A stretch of 64,000 nucleotides of DNA, taken from contig OY979724.1 in assembly GCA_963855995.1 (NCBI GenBank), forward strand, positions 11,330,032-11,394,031, given 5' to 3'. Below are positions 10,062 to 54,087 of the stretch, piece after piece. Position numbers and translations under genes: made by a program. The notes beneath the pieces are model-generated. The model had not been told where the DNA came from. It searched no databases and worked only from the letters and a program-made list of their open reading frames with translations. This stretch comes from Muricea muricata. Its lineage: Eukaryota > Cnidaria > Anthozoa > Malacalcyonacea > Plexauridae. Position 1 is the stretch's first letter, and every line of letters begins with the position of its first letter.

Positions 10062-13000
10062 CCACAGCTGATCGCCATAAAACGCGCCCCGCATGTGACG
10101 TGCCCGGCCACCCAGCTCGATGACATGTTTGAGTTGATAGATCTCCTAAACGATATCATTATTAAGCTGTGTTTATACATACGGACAACGAATTGCCCTC
10201 TGACCACACAAGAATGTCTCGCTTTGTCAACGCTGTTTAATGAAACTCTGTACTGAAATCATCAAGCAAACATCAGCCGTCCCGCGCACGAGCGCAAAAT
10301 CGATAAATCAACACGATTTGCGCAAATGCGAAAAATTTACGTAAAATGTGCAACATCGTGAAACTCTTCGTAAAATGAACGTCGCTGCAGAAGTAATCCG
10401 CGCGACACGGCGGAAAACAACATAGAGAAACATTTTGTTTATCTTAAGGATTGTATTGTCGTATTGTCTTAGCCCTCGTTGGTTCCGACGGAAAACACAG
10501 CGAGGCTTATCATCCCAACCAGTTTTCTAAATATTTATATTATTCTCGGGCTATTCCTTAGCCACTTTGACACGTTTGTTTATTTTAATCATTTAACGAC
10601 AGTGTGTGAGTTTTTGCGTTTATCCAATTATAAGTGCGCAAATCAAACACCAGCGAAAATGGCGCGTCGCTGCAAAAACTCGCTTGGAGTTTGCCACGGC
10701 TTTTCAGAAGTCGCGCGCGCGAATCAACGAACTTGATATTCTTGAGGCTTCAAAGCAGAACACAGGGGTCAAAGGCGCCCGATTGCAATGGAAAAACCCA
10801 CCCTGGTTTTAGGCGATAATGCAGTATATTTTTACATAATACAAGTGGATTTGCATAGTGTAAAAAGTTCGTTCTCCCGTCGACAAAATTGCTGGGGATA
10901 TTGTCTTAACACCTAAATCGTTAACCTACGTTTTCACACCGTATTAATAGCAAATTATACTTTTTCATAACAAACTTTTTACACTCTATATCGCAACAAA
11001 AGGCAGGGCTGTTCGCATTTTCGTGATAACAATGGCACATCATACACAGGCAGCTACAAAACAATGTGAATTCAAACATGGTTTGGGAGCATTTCGTGAT
11101 TAGTACGATGTCCCATGTGCTTAAATTACTTCAGTTTGGCCACGAGTTTAATCTGTCGCACGATTATCAGCTATATAAACAAACTATGCATTTATCATCG
11201 AAGTTATTTTGTTTTTGACTTTGTTTCTAAAATTTGCAAGCGAATTTGTGGCCTTTTATGATAGCAATTTTCCACCGCAAACGCGAGAAGTATTTTGGGT
11301 CATGACTGCGCCAGCTTCGCTGCAGGACACGTCTGTTTGCTTCCCACACCGAGCAAGAGTTTGTTGCTTTAATAAACTCTTCATGAACAGGCGTTGGCTG
11401 CGTGCAGCAAGACACTTGGGCTTGTGAAGCTCGCCGCCAGAGCAGTGTGTGTTGGTTACAAGAAGATAACCAAACATTGCCCAATTAATTTCCCTTCTCG
11501 CAACTGATAATAAGCTTTGCTGACAATGCGTTTGGCTCACTTCACATCTGGCATCAATTCAACCACAGAGTTTATACAGTGTGATACGTGAGTGGCTCCG
11601 ATTAAAAGTCTATTTTTGTACAGTTTTGTACAGTGGGCGAGTTCGTACTTCGATGTGCGCACTGAAGTGCCATACCGCTGTTTGCTTTAACATAGCAGGC
11701 CTTACCACCGCTTGTTGTGCAGTCGTGGCCTCGGTTTTGGAACGGCTAGCCACACAACGAGACTGAAGGATCTAGATTACGATAGGAATCAGCGCAGGCC
11801 TGACGCCTTCCTGAAGCAAATATAAAGACGTTGCGTACATGACGCGAGACGGCAAGGTGCATTTTATGCAAATACGGAGCGCAAACATTGCGCAGGTTTA
11901 CGGGCGCTAAGGAAGGAAAACATGCGCATCTTATGCGCAGATCTTTGGTGCGCGCTCAAAAGTAACAATTGATACATTACGAAAAAAGGCAAAGGAAATT
12001 TGCAACTGCGTGCAAGCATTTAAAATTACTAAAAGATTAGCATAAATTGCGCGTCACGCGTAACAAAGAAAAGAACTGTAAAGCGCAAACACAAAAGCAG
12101 ACCACGTGTGCTTCGGCAAGATATCAGTTTATCGAGTTTTAAAGAGACGCTAAAGAACGAGGACAGCGCTTGTTATTCGCATCAATTTACCTGGAGCCAT
12201 ATGCACGAGAAAGATAAACCAAATTTGTTTTCCTTCACAAGTGTGATGTCAAAACAGTACTGAAACTTGTCAAAATTAGACGAGATACGCTGACTGCAAA
12301 AAAAGATTTTGTATTGTACACCATGTATATCTTTTCAATAAAATGTCATAGCGCTCAGGCTCATGTCGTGTCACAGCATTAATCAGCAAATTGCAGTTTT
12401 TAATAAAAAAAATTGATCATCCTATGTTTACACATGGATTTAGCGGCTATTTCTTGGGCGACCAGAAAATAATCCTGTTTACAATAAGGTGTTTATGTAT
12501 CACAGCTTTTGCAGGACGCAAAAAGCTCACTTTAGTTTTAGCTTTCGTAAATCTCTGCTGATCCGTCGAACGCACGAAGCATAGATGTGCGGCGGTTAAA
12601 AAGTTGATGAGATCCAAAGTGGACTATATGTCCCCTTCCTGTATCTGAGATACAGTTTAGTTCTTTGACTTGGCGAGGTTTAATTTCTATTGCTCAGAGG
12701 CAAGATAGCCAGGTAACGCGTTAATCCAGGTGGATTTAGCTGGTTTGAAAGGGGCCGCCAATAACGGCTTTAAGGCAAAAAGAAATTAAGCTTTCTTTGC
12801 ACATCGCGGCGTTGACAGGGATCAGATTTGTATTTTGTTTGTGTAAGGTTGTGTAGAAATGCAGTGTTCCCCTTAGCGGCAGTTCGCCTTCGTTAAGTCG
12901 TCATAATACGCTTTGACCTTTATTGCGTTTTTCGTCATTCACAACTGCCCTGGGAAGATTAGCATAAACTGCGTGCTTGATTATTCCTATTCTTGTGGGC

Positions 13001-16000
13001 CCGTACACGCGAGAAACATCCGTGGAGCCGCTTTGCCAAGAAGAGGCAAAAGTTCTGGTGATATTTCGACCTTATTGCAAAGTCATTTATTTATTTATTT
13101 ATTTATTTATTATTTGTTAAAACGTACTTCAAACACGGTAGCTTATCAACCTCGTCAAACGATTGATAATTTTGCAATCTTGATTTTTGATCATGAATAC
13201 CTCAAATCGGTTTCCATGGAAATTGATGTCTAAAAATTGTATCCTGCGCGCCAGAGCTGTACGGCTAGCTATATGCGACAAGGGATGCTGGCAAGATCCC
13301 AAAGAGCCCCCAACAGGCCAGGATGTGCTCTGGTTTGATAAAACTCTTTTTTGTATCAATGCAATCAAGACATAATACGGCACAAATCGGCGCCAGCCGT
13401 TTGCTGTTTGAGAATATAACTTCTAATAATCAGCCTAATAAAACACCTCACATCTCAAACTAACGTTACCAATGTAGATAGTGGAGACTTCCCGACGATA
13501 CTTTCGCTCGTCGAACTCTATTTTATCGTTTCAAGTAGTGAACGAGACTTACAGCTCTTTGAAATCACCGTTTCTGGCATTTTGAATTCGCACCAAATAG
13601 GACTGGCATGGATTTGTATAGAACACAACCTCATGTTTGGAGTGGGAATTTTAAGCCCATATGGCGATATATTTTCAGACGGGAAAGAATGACTTATAGG
13701 TGAAAATACAATGAACGACGATCGAGGTCTATTTCTCCAGGCATTGTGTTTTTACGATTAAAAGCTCTCAAAGTTATTCACTAGCTTTATTTGCTAATCT
13801 TTACCATTAAATTTAGTACCGTTTAAATTGCAGTCTACTAAACGAATTGCATACTTCATGTAACACAACAGATAAAAAAATCCGATCCCTCTTAAACAAT
13901 TACTGTGTTGGCTTTGATTCAAGTGACTGTTAGACTTGGCCTGAATTTGCCAGGATCCCGCAAAGTCAAGTGAATTTTCGCATGCGATTTTTTCTGCCAC
14001 CATTAACCAGCTTGGAAAATGACTTGAATTTGTACTCAATATGGTGGGTTTTATGCTTAGTCGCCTTGTCAATGATTGAGATCTCGCGTGGTGGCGCTAG
14101 TCCTCCTCTTGTGTAAACCTATGGCTTTTTTTTAGGCATGACTTCTCTTCATCAAGAAAGCTGTTGCATTAAACCACCACAATCAGTGTTAATTTGCAAT
14201 CTTTCAACTAATGCATTTTACAGCAGATTTTACCTCACAGGCAAAATAAATAACTACACAACGGATCTTTCAAATTGTTTGATGTTTAAATAGATCTGGT
14301 AGAACTGACATGCAGAGCATCATATCTCAAACGTGTATTTCCACTCGTTTCAATAAAATAAATATTTTGTATGTTATCAAGTCCCAACATCTTTGCTTAT
14401 TACGTTTGTTTAAAAAAGGGTGTATTTATAAAATCTCGTACAAAAACAATATTGATGTTACCTATCGCTTTTATCAGCTTCCTTTATCATGCTTTTGGTT
14501 TACATTGCTGATTATTTGCCAAATTAACTGTATGCACGCAGGATTAAAATAACATAGTTGTCTGATCTGGACGAATGATAATTTATGTTGTGGTTACCAA
14601 GCACGCGGTCAAACCTGTTTGACCAGCATTTTAAAAGCAAGGATGATGAATTGAAGAATGGAGACCATTCCAAATTAGTAGTATAGATTAACTGATCAAA
14701 TTAATTTTGACATTGGACTTGAATATGAAATCTAAGTCCAGCTAGAATTTCGTTATAAGTTTCGTCGGCAGAATGGCCATGTAGATGATAAGCCCCATCT
14801 ATGTCTATGTCCACAGCCAACACGGACAGCATGCCACCAGCAATATATATTTAATGTCATCTTGTTGTAGCGTAGTCGAATACTGGACTCAAAGTCCACG
14901 GTCCTCTTACATACAAGTCATTTGTAGCTACTGTAACTGATTAGATTTGTTTTTCAGGCCCTGTTCACATCAACGCGTTTGAAAACGCAGATATTTTGAT
15001 GTGTTTTCGACATGACTGATGAGACTATTATGAGTGCACGGGGATAGTTTCCGAGCGTCTTCACAACACTCAACAGTCTAAATGAAAATGATATCAACTT
15101 TAAAGAATTTTTATCTCTTGAAGTGTTCAGATTTTGCTCAGAGACGAAGTTTTGCTTATGTCATGGAAAGTCAAAAACAGGACGTTTTGAAAACGGTGAC
15201 GTCAATTGACTTTAACCTGTATTCTAAGTCTTGCGTCGTTGCGACGGACCAATCTTAGACTCAGCTTACGTTATATGAAAAGCAGAATTTTCTTGAACGG
15301 AGAGATATGCATCTGCTTGAAAATATCAAGATCATTGCTATATTTGTTTTGAATTGTTTATCAATGCTTCCGAGTTCCGAAAAACTTTTGCATTTCATTC
15401 GTTTCATCTGCTTTGAAGAACTAGCGAATTGTTTAGACGTTTCACTAAATATCATTTTTTGCGCAGACGGAAAATCCCAGTCAAATACTGCAAGTTTGCG
15501 TGTCCGTATTATCATGCAACCGCATCAAGACAGTTCATATCGTTTTCAGTTATCACGAATTGCACAACTTCAGTGTGGGTCGGCAAGGGACTAATCGCGC
15601 AACCCACCCTGTAAACATTCCCTGTGCGAGAAGAAACTAGAATAGGTGGAGAAAAAGTTTCTTTGGAGCGTTTAATTGCTGACTACTTTCATAACAGAGC
15701 TAAATTAAGTTTACGAGACCGAAGTAAGTGTTACATGCCTCTTACACCAGAGGTGCCACAAGGGTCAGATGATTTAAAGCCGCCGCCCCCAAACTTCTGG
15801 CACGGAGAGAAACACGGCGAAAAACTGTAACATTTTCCACCCTCATACCTACAAGCCTTTCCTAAAACGTAGACATGTCTTTTAATGACACACAAGATCT
15901 GATTCTATTTCGACATGTTTTTAAACTCTTAAAGATAAGTTGTTTTCTTTTGCTCACAATGTTGTTTCATTTCAAACAATCAAAATAATGTGATAAGATT

Positions 16001-16719
16001 ACGTTATTTTGCTTTGTAATGTTTGTCGAGGGTTGTTATTTTAAGAAATATAAAGCATAGATAGAGCCGCGATAGTCATCACAGCTTGAACTAAGGCCAT
16101 GTTTGAATTCTCGCCGTGACATTAATAAAAAGCTCTCCTGAAGTGGTTGGCGATACATAACATGTGTTTTAAACAAATTGACTCGTAAATTGCTGTATTA
16201 ACCAGATTACATTGCTTCAATGTTACTTTCCCGAAAAAAAATCTGAGCAGTTTAACCATGTCCAAGTCTAGTTCAGATCCAGCATACGAAGGATGCGAAA
16301 CAATAAATAAAAGTGCAAGAATGATCGATTTTTGATACAGATCTTGAAACATTTTGTGTCGTTAATGCTCGGAATAAAACGGTTAACTGTTATTCATTCA
16401 TTTAGCCAAACTCGGCGTATTTTCTGTGTGATTTCGAAACACCTCGCGGCAATGTTCGCATTATATGCTAATCAGCAAGAAAATTCGATTGCTTGGGGTA
16501 GCTGTGCACTAGAACCTAGTCAATTTGTATTGCGCGGTCAAGACGCCATATTGTTTGCGTTGCTTAGAGAATTCAAACAAAAAGTTGTTTATAAATTTAT
16601 ATCATGCTGCTTTTTAGACTTTCATTTGATCATCGAAGGACAATTGACGTAAATAAATGACATAGACGCTTGATTGAATGTTTAGGGAAAGGATTATATG
16701 AACAGATACTTGAAGAAGT
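10062..16719. other. Gene-free region between forkhead and EML genes
   Basis: No conserved protein or spliced gene model was found on either strand. Open frames here are short, lack splice partners and look random. It holds an ATTT microsatellite (13085-13111) and few obvious fold-back elements, so it is less repeat-rich than the introns to the right. The position between a developmental regulator and the EML gene makes enhancers plausible. The 5' UTR or upstream exons of the EML gene must lie at its right end. No TATA box was identified for the EML gene. Confidence 0.55.
13085..13111. repeat. (ATTT)n microsatellite
   Basis: About six to seven perfect ATTT units. Confidence 0.9.
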
Positions 16720-28314
<11,595 letters not shown>

Positions 28315-28457
28315 CATAATATTCTGATATTTATAATACTCTAAGTCCTTAGCGGAAACTAGTACTTCAAACTCTGTACATTTTTATCACTCCTGCCCAG
28401 CATGGAAAAAGACGCCATATTTCCTTGCGTGAATGTTACAATCTCGCCCAAAAACTA

Positions 28458-28741
28458 AAGGCTGCTTTCCAGTTGTTCGTTTTTTACACGTACATGCACG
28501 CACGTAAAAGTTTAAACTCTTCTATGTAGTATAATAGAATAAAATCACCAATACAACTATAATAGAATCACCAAAGTATGCTAACTCGTAGCACAGTTAA
28601 CAAAATAACTGTGCTCGTAGCGAATGCTGAGTTCTCTCCATCAAAACATTTGCTCATTTCAAATGTAATATTGAAATTCATTTATAGATTTTTACGTGCG
28701 TGTACGTACGTGTGAAAAACGCGTAACTGGAAAACAGCCTT
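28458..28741. repeat. Fold-back element in EML 3' UTR
   Basis: AAGGCTGCTTTCCAGTTGTT and TTTTTTACACGTACATGCAC pair with the complement ending GTAACTGGAAAACAGCCTT. An inner hairpin pairs CGTAGCACAGTTA with TAACTGTGCTCGTAG. Confidence 0.85.
28538..28543 (+). terminator. AATAAA, candidate EML poly(A) signal
   Basis: AATAAA in TAGAATAAAATCACC, about 224 nt after the EML stop. It lies inside the fold-back repeat, so the repeat may supply the signal. Confidence 0.4.
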
Positions 28742-29038
28742 AACAATTAAATTGTTGTGTATGTCAGTGAAATATTACAATAATACAATATTTCATCTCT
28801 ACTAGTACTAGTTAAAATAGTTGTGAAACAAGGACTATTTACCGTAAACCTCCGTCTATAATTATTGTGATATATTGTAAGTTTGTATAAATTTCCGGGT
28901 TACCAAGTTTTCTGGATTCTGATTGGTCAAGATTCACTGTCTCTTGCTTTTTATATACAGTAATAAATTCGAAGTGAATTTTCGTAAAGTTTATAATTAG
29001 TTGATTATTATTTGTAAACATCTGGAAATTTGTACTAA

Positions 29039-29106
29039 AACAATTAGTCACCTCACTCTCGGTGATTACAAGCCTGTGTTCACCCCGCCTTCGGTGACTA
29101 ATTGTT
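29039..29106. repeat. 68-bp hairpin
   Basis: AACAATTAGTCACC pairs with GGTGACTAATTGTT at the other end. Confidence 0.8.
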
Positions 29107-29420
29107 AGATATGCGTGGTAATTATACAAACGATGTCTCACGTTATCTAAAAGCTCTTAATACTATACGCCAAAAATAATCTGGAATTTTTGAGAAAACT
29201 GGCACTGGCAAACAGATATTACAAGCACTACCAAGAATTAAACACTATAACTGTCTTAAATGAAGTTTTGATGCTAGACAATTGCTCCCAGAATGCCAGG
29301 TGGTCGTCGTTATTGGCAAGTGAATGACAATATGAAAGGAGTTTACAGTAAAGTTTGGTGATTATTGTCATGTTTATGACCCATTTTCGTCTAAGTTTCC
29401 TTGTTTTGTTGCTCCCCTAG

Positions 29421-29554
29421 AGGGGAAACGTGCCGAAATTGGCCGCATCACGAGCAAACACGCGAAAGTTTCCCAAGAAGTGGCGGAGGAAACTTTCGAC
29501 GATAGCAACCTATCGAGACCACAAATTCCCGGAGTGGATAAAACTACTTCAGAG
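29421..29554 (+). other. Open sequence upstream of USP7 ATG, possible extra coding
   Basis: The USP7 frame stays open upstream of the ATG at 29555 back to a TGA at 29333, with no other ATG. A good acceptor (TTGCTCCCCTAG) ends at 29420. From 29421 the frame reads GKRAEIGRITSKHAKVSQ and on to SRPQIPGVDKTTSE, which looks protein-like. The acceptor is in the phase (one base carried over) that both EML exon 12 (ends 27559) and a mini-exon ATGCCAG (29293-29299, followed by GTGGTC) would supply. It may be 5' UTR, N-terminal USP7 sequence or an alternative EML end. Confidence 0.45.
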
Positions 29555-50124
<20,570 letters not shown>

Positions 50125-50302
50125 TGCCCACCTCTGCCCGTCTTGCTTTTCAAAAACAGGACATCGAATATAATATTTAACTCTATTTAATATCCAACCT
50201 AATATGTTATATTGTAATCGACCTGTAAAAAGAGATGACACTGTACGTAATTATAATTTCTCCAACTATGTTGGTCAGACCAATTTAGTTTGTGAAACTG
50301 TG

Positions 50303-50308
50303 AATAAA
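50303..50308 (+). terminator. AATAAA, candidate USP7 poly(A) signal
   Basis: AATAAA 180 nt after the USP7 stop. A second AATAAA at 51230-51235 would give a longer 3' UTR that reaches the AIMP2 3' end. Confidence 0.5.
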
Positions 50309-50903
50309 TGTGTTAGGTTGCAGAGGTCCTCATGACCCTTTTGGCAAGGCAAATTAAATAGGTCTGACCTTCCTGGTTTGGCTCAGATTAGTTTGTTGAG
50401 AGGTGAATGGTGGTATCTAGGGTGTAGAAGGAATGTCGCAGGAACAGCCAATTGCAAATACTTCACAAAATGTTGAGGATTTTATTTAGGTTGATGATGT
50501 CTATCCCATTAGCTATGGTGGGTGGTCCATTACTGGAAAGTACCCTCTCCCTATACGGGGACACCCCACCCCCCCTATCGATTACATGTAGTATATACCT
50601 TTATTGTGATGTTCCCTATTCCAAGGGAACAGTATGTGTGTCACCAGCTTAACCAAACTGTCCGACAGATAAACTTGGTAATCTGTTTGGCTGAAATATC
50701 AACTAATCTATTTTACTCTGGTTGGGTTAGCGTTGGTTAACATGATAGTAAATTTTGTAGTAAATTTCCTTGGAAAAATTTTCTCTGGAAATCTTGACTG
50801 GAGCAATAGTAGTTTTGGTTTCTGACGTTTCAAAGTAAATGAGCAAATTGAAATACAGAAACCAAAACAGTGGTTTGTACTTTGGATTAAACTTCAACTC
50901 TGG

Positions 50904-51048
50904 CAGTGGCGTAGGCAGCACGACAATTTAGTCCTGCTGTGCAAATTTCAAATCATAATTATTCATTTCTTTAGGAATTGTTTTCACAGTCACTGAACAT
51001 GAAAATATTTGCATAACAGGACTAAATCGTCGGCTGGCTACGCTACTG
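50904..51048. repeat. MITE family B, copy 2
   Basis: CAGTGGCGTAGGCAGC and TTTAGTCCTGCTGTGCAAAT on the left; GCATAACAGGACTAAATCG and GGCTGGCTACGCTACTG on the right. The central AATCATAATTATTCATTTCT matches AATCATTATCATTATTCATTTCT of copy 1. Confidence 0.88.
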
Positions 51049-51209
51049 AACTCAGAGTTAATGCTAACCCAGATTTGAATGACTGATCTCAAACTATTTA
51101 CTTGTCAAAACAAAACATGGAACATTGGTGATCTAAAGAAAGTCTTGGCCAAAATATGGACTCATTGTTTCCTTCTGTCAATCAACTTGTGTATTTTATA
51201 TTGAATAAT

Positions 51210-51215
51210 TTTAAT
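51210..51215 (-). terminator. ATTAAA, candidate AIMP2 poly(A) signal
   Basis: TTTAAT on the plus strand reads ATTAAA on the minus strand, 64 nt beyond the AIMP2 stop. Confidence 0.4.
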
Positions 51216-51278
51216 AGTTCATATTACAAAATAAAGTTGCTAATTATTATCTCAAGTCTTTTACTATGATTTTCAATA

Positions 51279-53250
51279 TCACTTGCAAAGTTTTTCAACT
51301 TCTTCAAAGCCTGGAAAATCTTTCTTGCATTGTGCCAGCCAGTTTGCAACATTCTTAGGTAGTTGGCTGCCATCATTACATTTCAGAACAGCCACACTGC
51401 AATAGATATCAGCTATAGAAGGTGAATTGCCTGCAAGACAGTTGTGCTTGCCAAGGTGTGTGTTTAAACTCTGGATGAATGTTTTCCTATCTTTTGGTGA
51501 GGTTAGATTTATGGCAGAGTTCAACCAGTCATCAATGGTCGTTATTTCTAGAGGGTTGTTGTTGCTGTACAAATGAGGTTGAAACATTCGGGCGAGGTAT
51601 CGCAAGATATTGGCCTCTCCAAGGATTGGTGATTGGTCGGCCACTGAAACCATCAAATTTGGTGCAAGAATATCTAAAACAGCATTTAAAATAAACAATA
51701 TGCAGCAGTGGTACCTTTAAGTTTGTTCTTTTTGAGGTTCTTTTATTTTGGTGAATGTCAGACACTTCTACTTGTTAAGGGAAAATGCTGTGCCTCAATC
51801 TGAAAAAGCTAACCCACATCTGGTGTGTTGCATTTTGTATGAGTTAGAGCTCTTGTCGTTGATCTCTCGTGTCCCCCTCCCATCAATATATATATATAGA
51901 ACATTTAGTCATGAACTTTATACCCTATTGAGCCTGTGGCTTGGATGTTTAGCAACATATTATGCCCATGATGTGAGATAAGTGAATGTATTGGCCACAA
52001 TCTTGGTAAAATTTGAACTGTTGAGTTAGCAGATGCTATTAAGGAGACTTGCGACTTCTCAGGATTAATGTCCCTGTTAGAGGTATCCACTCTTTCAGGG
52101 GGGAGCCAACAGAACTTACCACTTTTCCAAATAAATCGTAAGCATAGCCTGCCACTGTCACAGGATGTGTCAAACAACTCAATCAGTTCATTGGGAACTT
52201 GACCAGGGCATGAAGAGTGGACATGAGACTTTAGTGAGCAGTCCAGTCCTTGCTGTTGTGCCAGCTGGTATAACAAGTTCACTGACAGTGGCGGGTCATC
52301 TGGCGAGGCCTTTACCACAATGTTACAAGATGTAGGTTCGGTTATGGCAAGTGGTCGCTGAGAACTTGAAACCTGAAATACGAATGAAGTTTTATAATCT
52401 CACTAAATGAGTTATAGGGGGTTTTGATGCTCTTGTTTTTCTATGTTAGGCTGTCAGTAAATTGGTGCAGAGACAAACCTTCACTGGGTCACTTTGACTG
52501 CTGTTCATTCCAATATCAATGGCTATCTGATCAACTTCATCCTTTAGTTTTTCCAACTCTTTCAATACTCCTGCTTGACGATTTATAAGCTCCAGAAGTT
52601 CTGGATCATCAATGACCTAGAAGGGAGAATTTTCTACTTTTTTACAATAGTTTGAATTTAATTTGTCTATTTGAATTGAAGAACAACTGCTATATGTCTC
52701 AAATAATACAGTAGTATAGATTGAGCTGTCCTAAACTGTGTAATCAGATGAGCAAATTGCTTATGGCGGACACAATTTGGCAGTTTACATCGATTCTTTC
52801 TCACCTCTACTCACAGCTCAAACCTAGGTGCTAAGCGTATTAGTCTAATTAATAGCCCATTTCCAGCAATTTCATACCATTGCCCAATGCCAATGGCATA
52901 TAGCCCATCGCTAGTGGTTCACATTATTTATACAACCGCAGTTTAAATAAAACACCTAAAAACTGCAGTGCATACGTATTTTGTACATTATTTACTAAAT
53001 AGAACAACTTTTCACAATCCTTATGTACAAACTGCACAACAGATTATAAATTCCTATTAACTAGCTGCATCAATGTGTTCAATTAACTCCACAATAACCA
53101 CCTATGCGCCTATGCGAAAGTAAACTTTACCAAATCTTCGCCGGAGTCTCCGTGGATATTTTTCATTTTATACATGCAGGTTGGGTACTCTTCAACGACA
53201 TCTGAGCTACCGTAGACCGGTTTCATTTTATACATTGCACTGGTCGCCAT
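51279..53250 (-). CDS. AIMP2: Aminoacyl-tRNA synthetase complex-interacting multifunctional protein 2 (AIMP2/p38)
   Basis: Four exons in minus-strand order, all in phase: 53250-53131, 52616-52479, 52372-52120, 51673-51279; 301 residues (human about 320). AIMP2 is a non-catalytic scaffold of the cytosolic multi-tRNA-synthetase complex. Residues 1-34 carry the paired motif MYKMKPVYG ... PTCMYKMKNIHG, matching the mammalian N-terminal segment that binds lysyl-tRNA synthetase. Exon 2 (41-86) is a heptad-like coiled coil (LLELINRQAGVLKELEKLKDE), matching the leucine zipper used to bind AIMP1 and ArgRS. Exon 3 (87-170) is the thioredoxin-like half, with SPDDPPLSVNLLYQL and LCLRFIWK. Exon 4 holds the GST-C-like half (GEANILRYLARMF, LAGNSPSIADIYCSVAVL). 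It is convergent with USP7 and divergent from BPTF. Confidence 0.95.
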
Positions 53251-54087
53251 ATTGATTTCTTAGAAAATAAAACCATCAAATGGAGGTTGGAGAAAATGGA
53301 AATTGTGTTCGAGAAAGGAAATTTGAAATTTATGTAAAAACTGGATGAAATATAGGATGGAAAATAGGATGGAGTATATGAAATAGATAAATATTCACTA
53401 TGAAAGTATTTAACTTTAATATAATAGATTTTGACAGAGCGATAGTGCAAAATACAAAATATTGGGTTTCTTTTCTCAGTCAAACTCAATGATAGCTCCA
53501 AATCTCAGAGGTCTACCTTTTCAGATGCGTTATTTTTTCAGATGCTAAAACATAATATGCTTAAACATATAATAGTAATATTAAAATAAACCCAACAAGT
53601 TTTTACAGAGTTTTTGTACAAAAACAGCTTTGTACGAATATATTGTAGAGCGACTTTAGCGGGAGCACATGTTGGAAATTTTGCTGTCAGAAAGTGGAAA
53701 CACCGGTGCCTTCTGTTTTCGATCAAAAAGTCAGATAAACTGAAAAATCTCAATATTTTTCGAGGTTTTTTGGATGTAAGAATATATTTTTCCAGAAAAG
53801 CAAGAGTTTTAGTTCAATTTCCACAAAAATACAGTGAATTTAGGCCGTTCAGGGAATGTAATATATTGTTTTGGTGATTGAGAATTTCACAACGAACTAT
53901 GGGTAACCACGTGACAAGTTCTTTCAATCTTTGCCCATCGCCCGCCATAAAAAATATGGTGGCGTAAAATTTGCGATTTAAAAATAGCCGAAATGGGCTC
54001 GAAAAATACAGGAAACGTGCTGTGTTCGACCGACAGGAACAAAGCGTAGTTAGAAGGGTTGTCCTGTAGTGAAATTTGTACAAAAAA
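53251..54087. promoter_or_regulatory. Shared divergent promoter region of AIMP2 and BPTF
   Basis: 837 bp between two ATGs pointing apart. No TATA box is evident at either end. The BPTF-proximal 200 bp is richer in CG dinucleotides (CGACCGACAGG, CGCCCGCCAT) than the AT-rich remainder. It probably contains both 5' UTRs and a bidirectional core promoter. The 53530-53880 part is AT-rich with no repeat recognised. Confidence 0.5.

Larger units (their letters stand above)
28315..29554. other. EML 3' UTR and EML-USP7 junction
   Basis: About 1.24 kb between the EML stop and the chosen USP7 start. It contains a candidate EML poly(A) signal (28538-28543) inside a 284-bp fold-back element (28458-28741), a small hairpin (29039-29106), and an open stretch upstream of the USP7 ATG (29336-29554). 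No TATA box was recognised. Both genes point the same way. Confidence 0.6.
50125..51278. other. Convergent USP7-AIMP2 3' region
   Basis: Holds the 3' UTRs of both genes: two plus-strand AATAAA signals (50303, 51230), a minus-strand ATTAAA (51210-51215), and MITE family B copy 2 (50904-51048). No coding sequence seen. Confidence 0.65.

Noticed and set aside
54076-54087. Upstream BPTF start at 54076
   Set aside because: That codon is TTG; the first ATG in frame is 54088 with A at -3.
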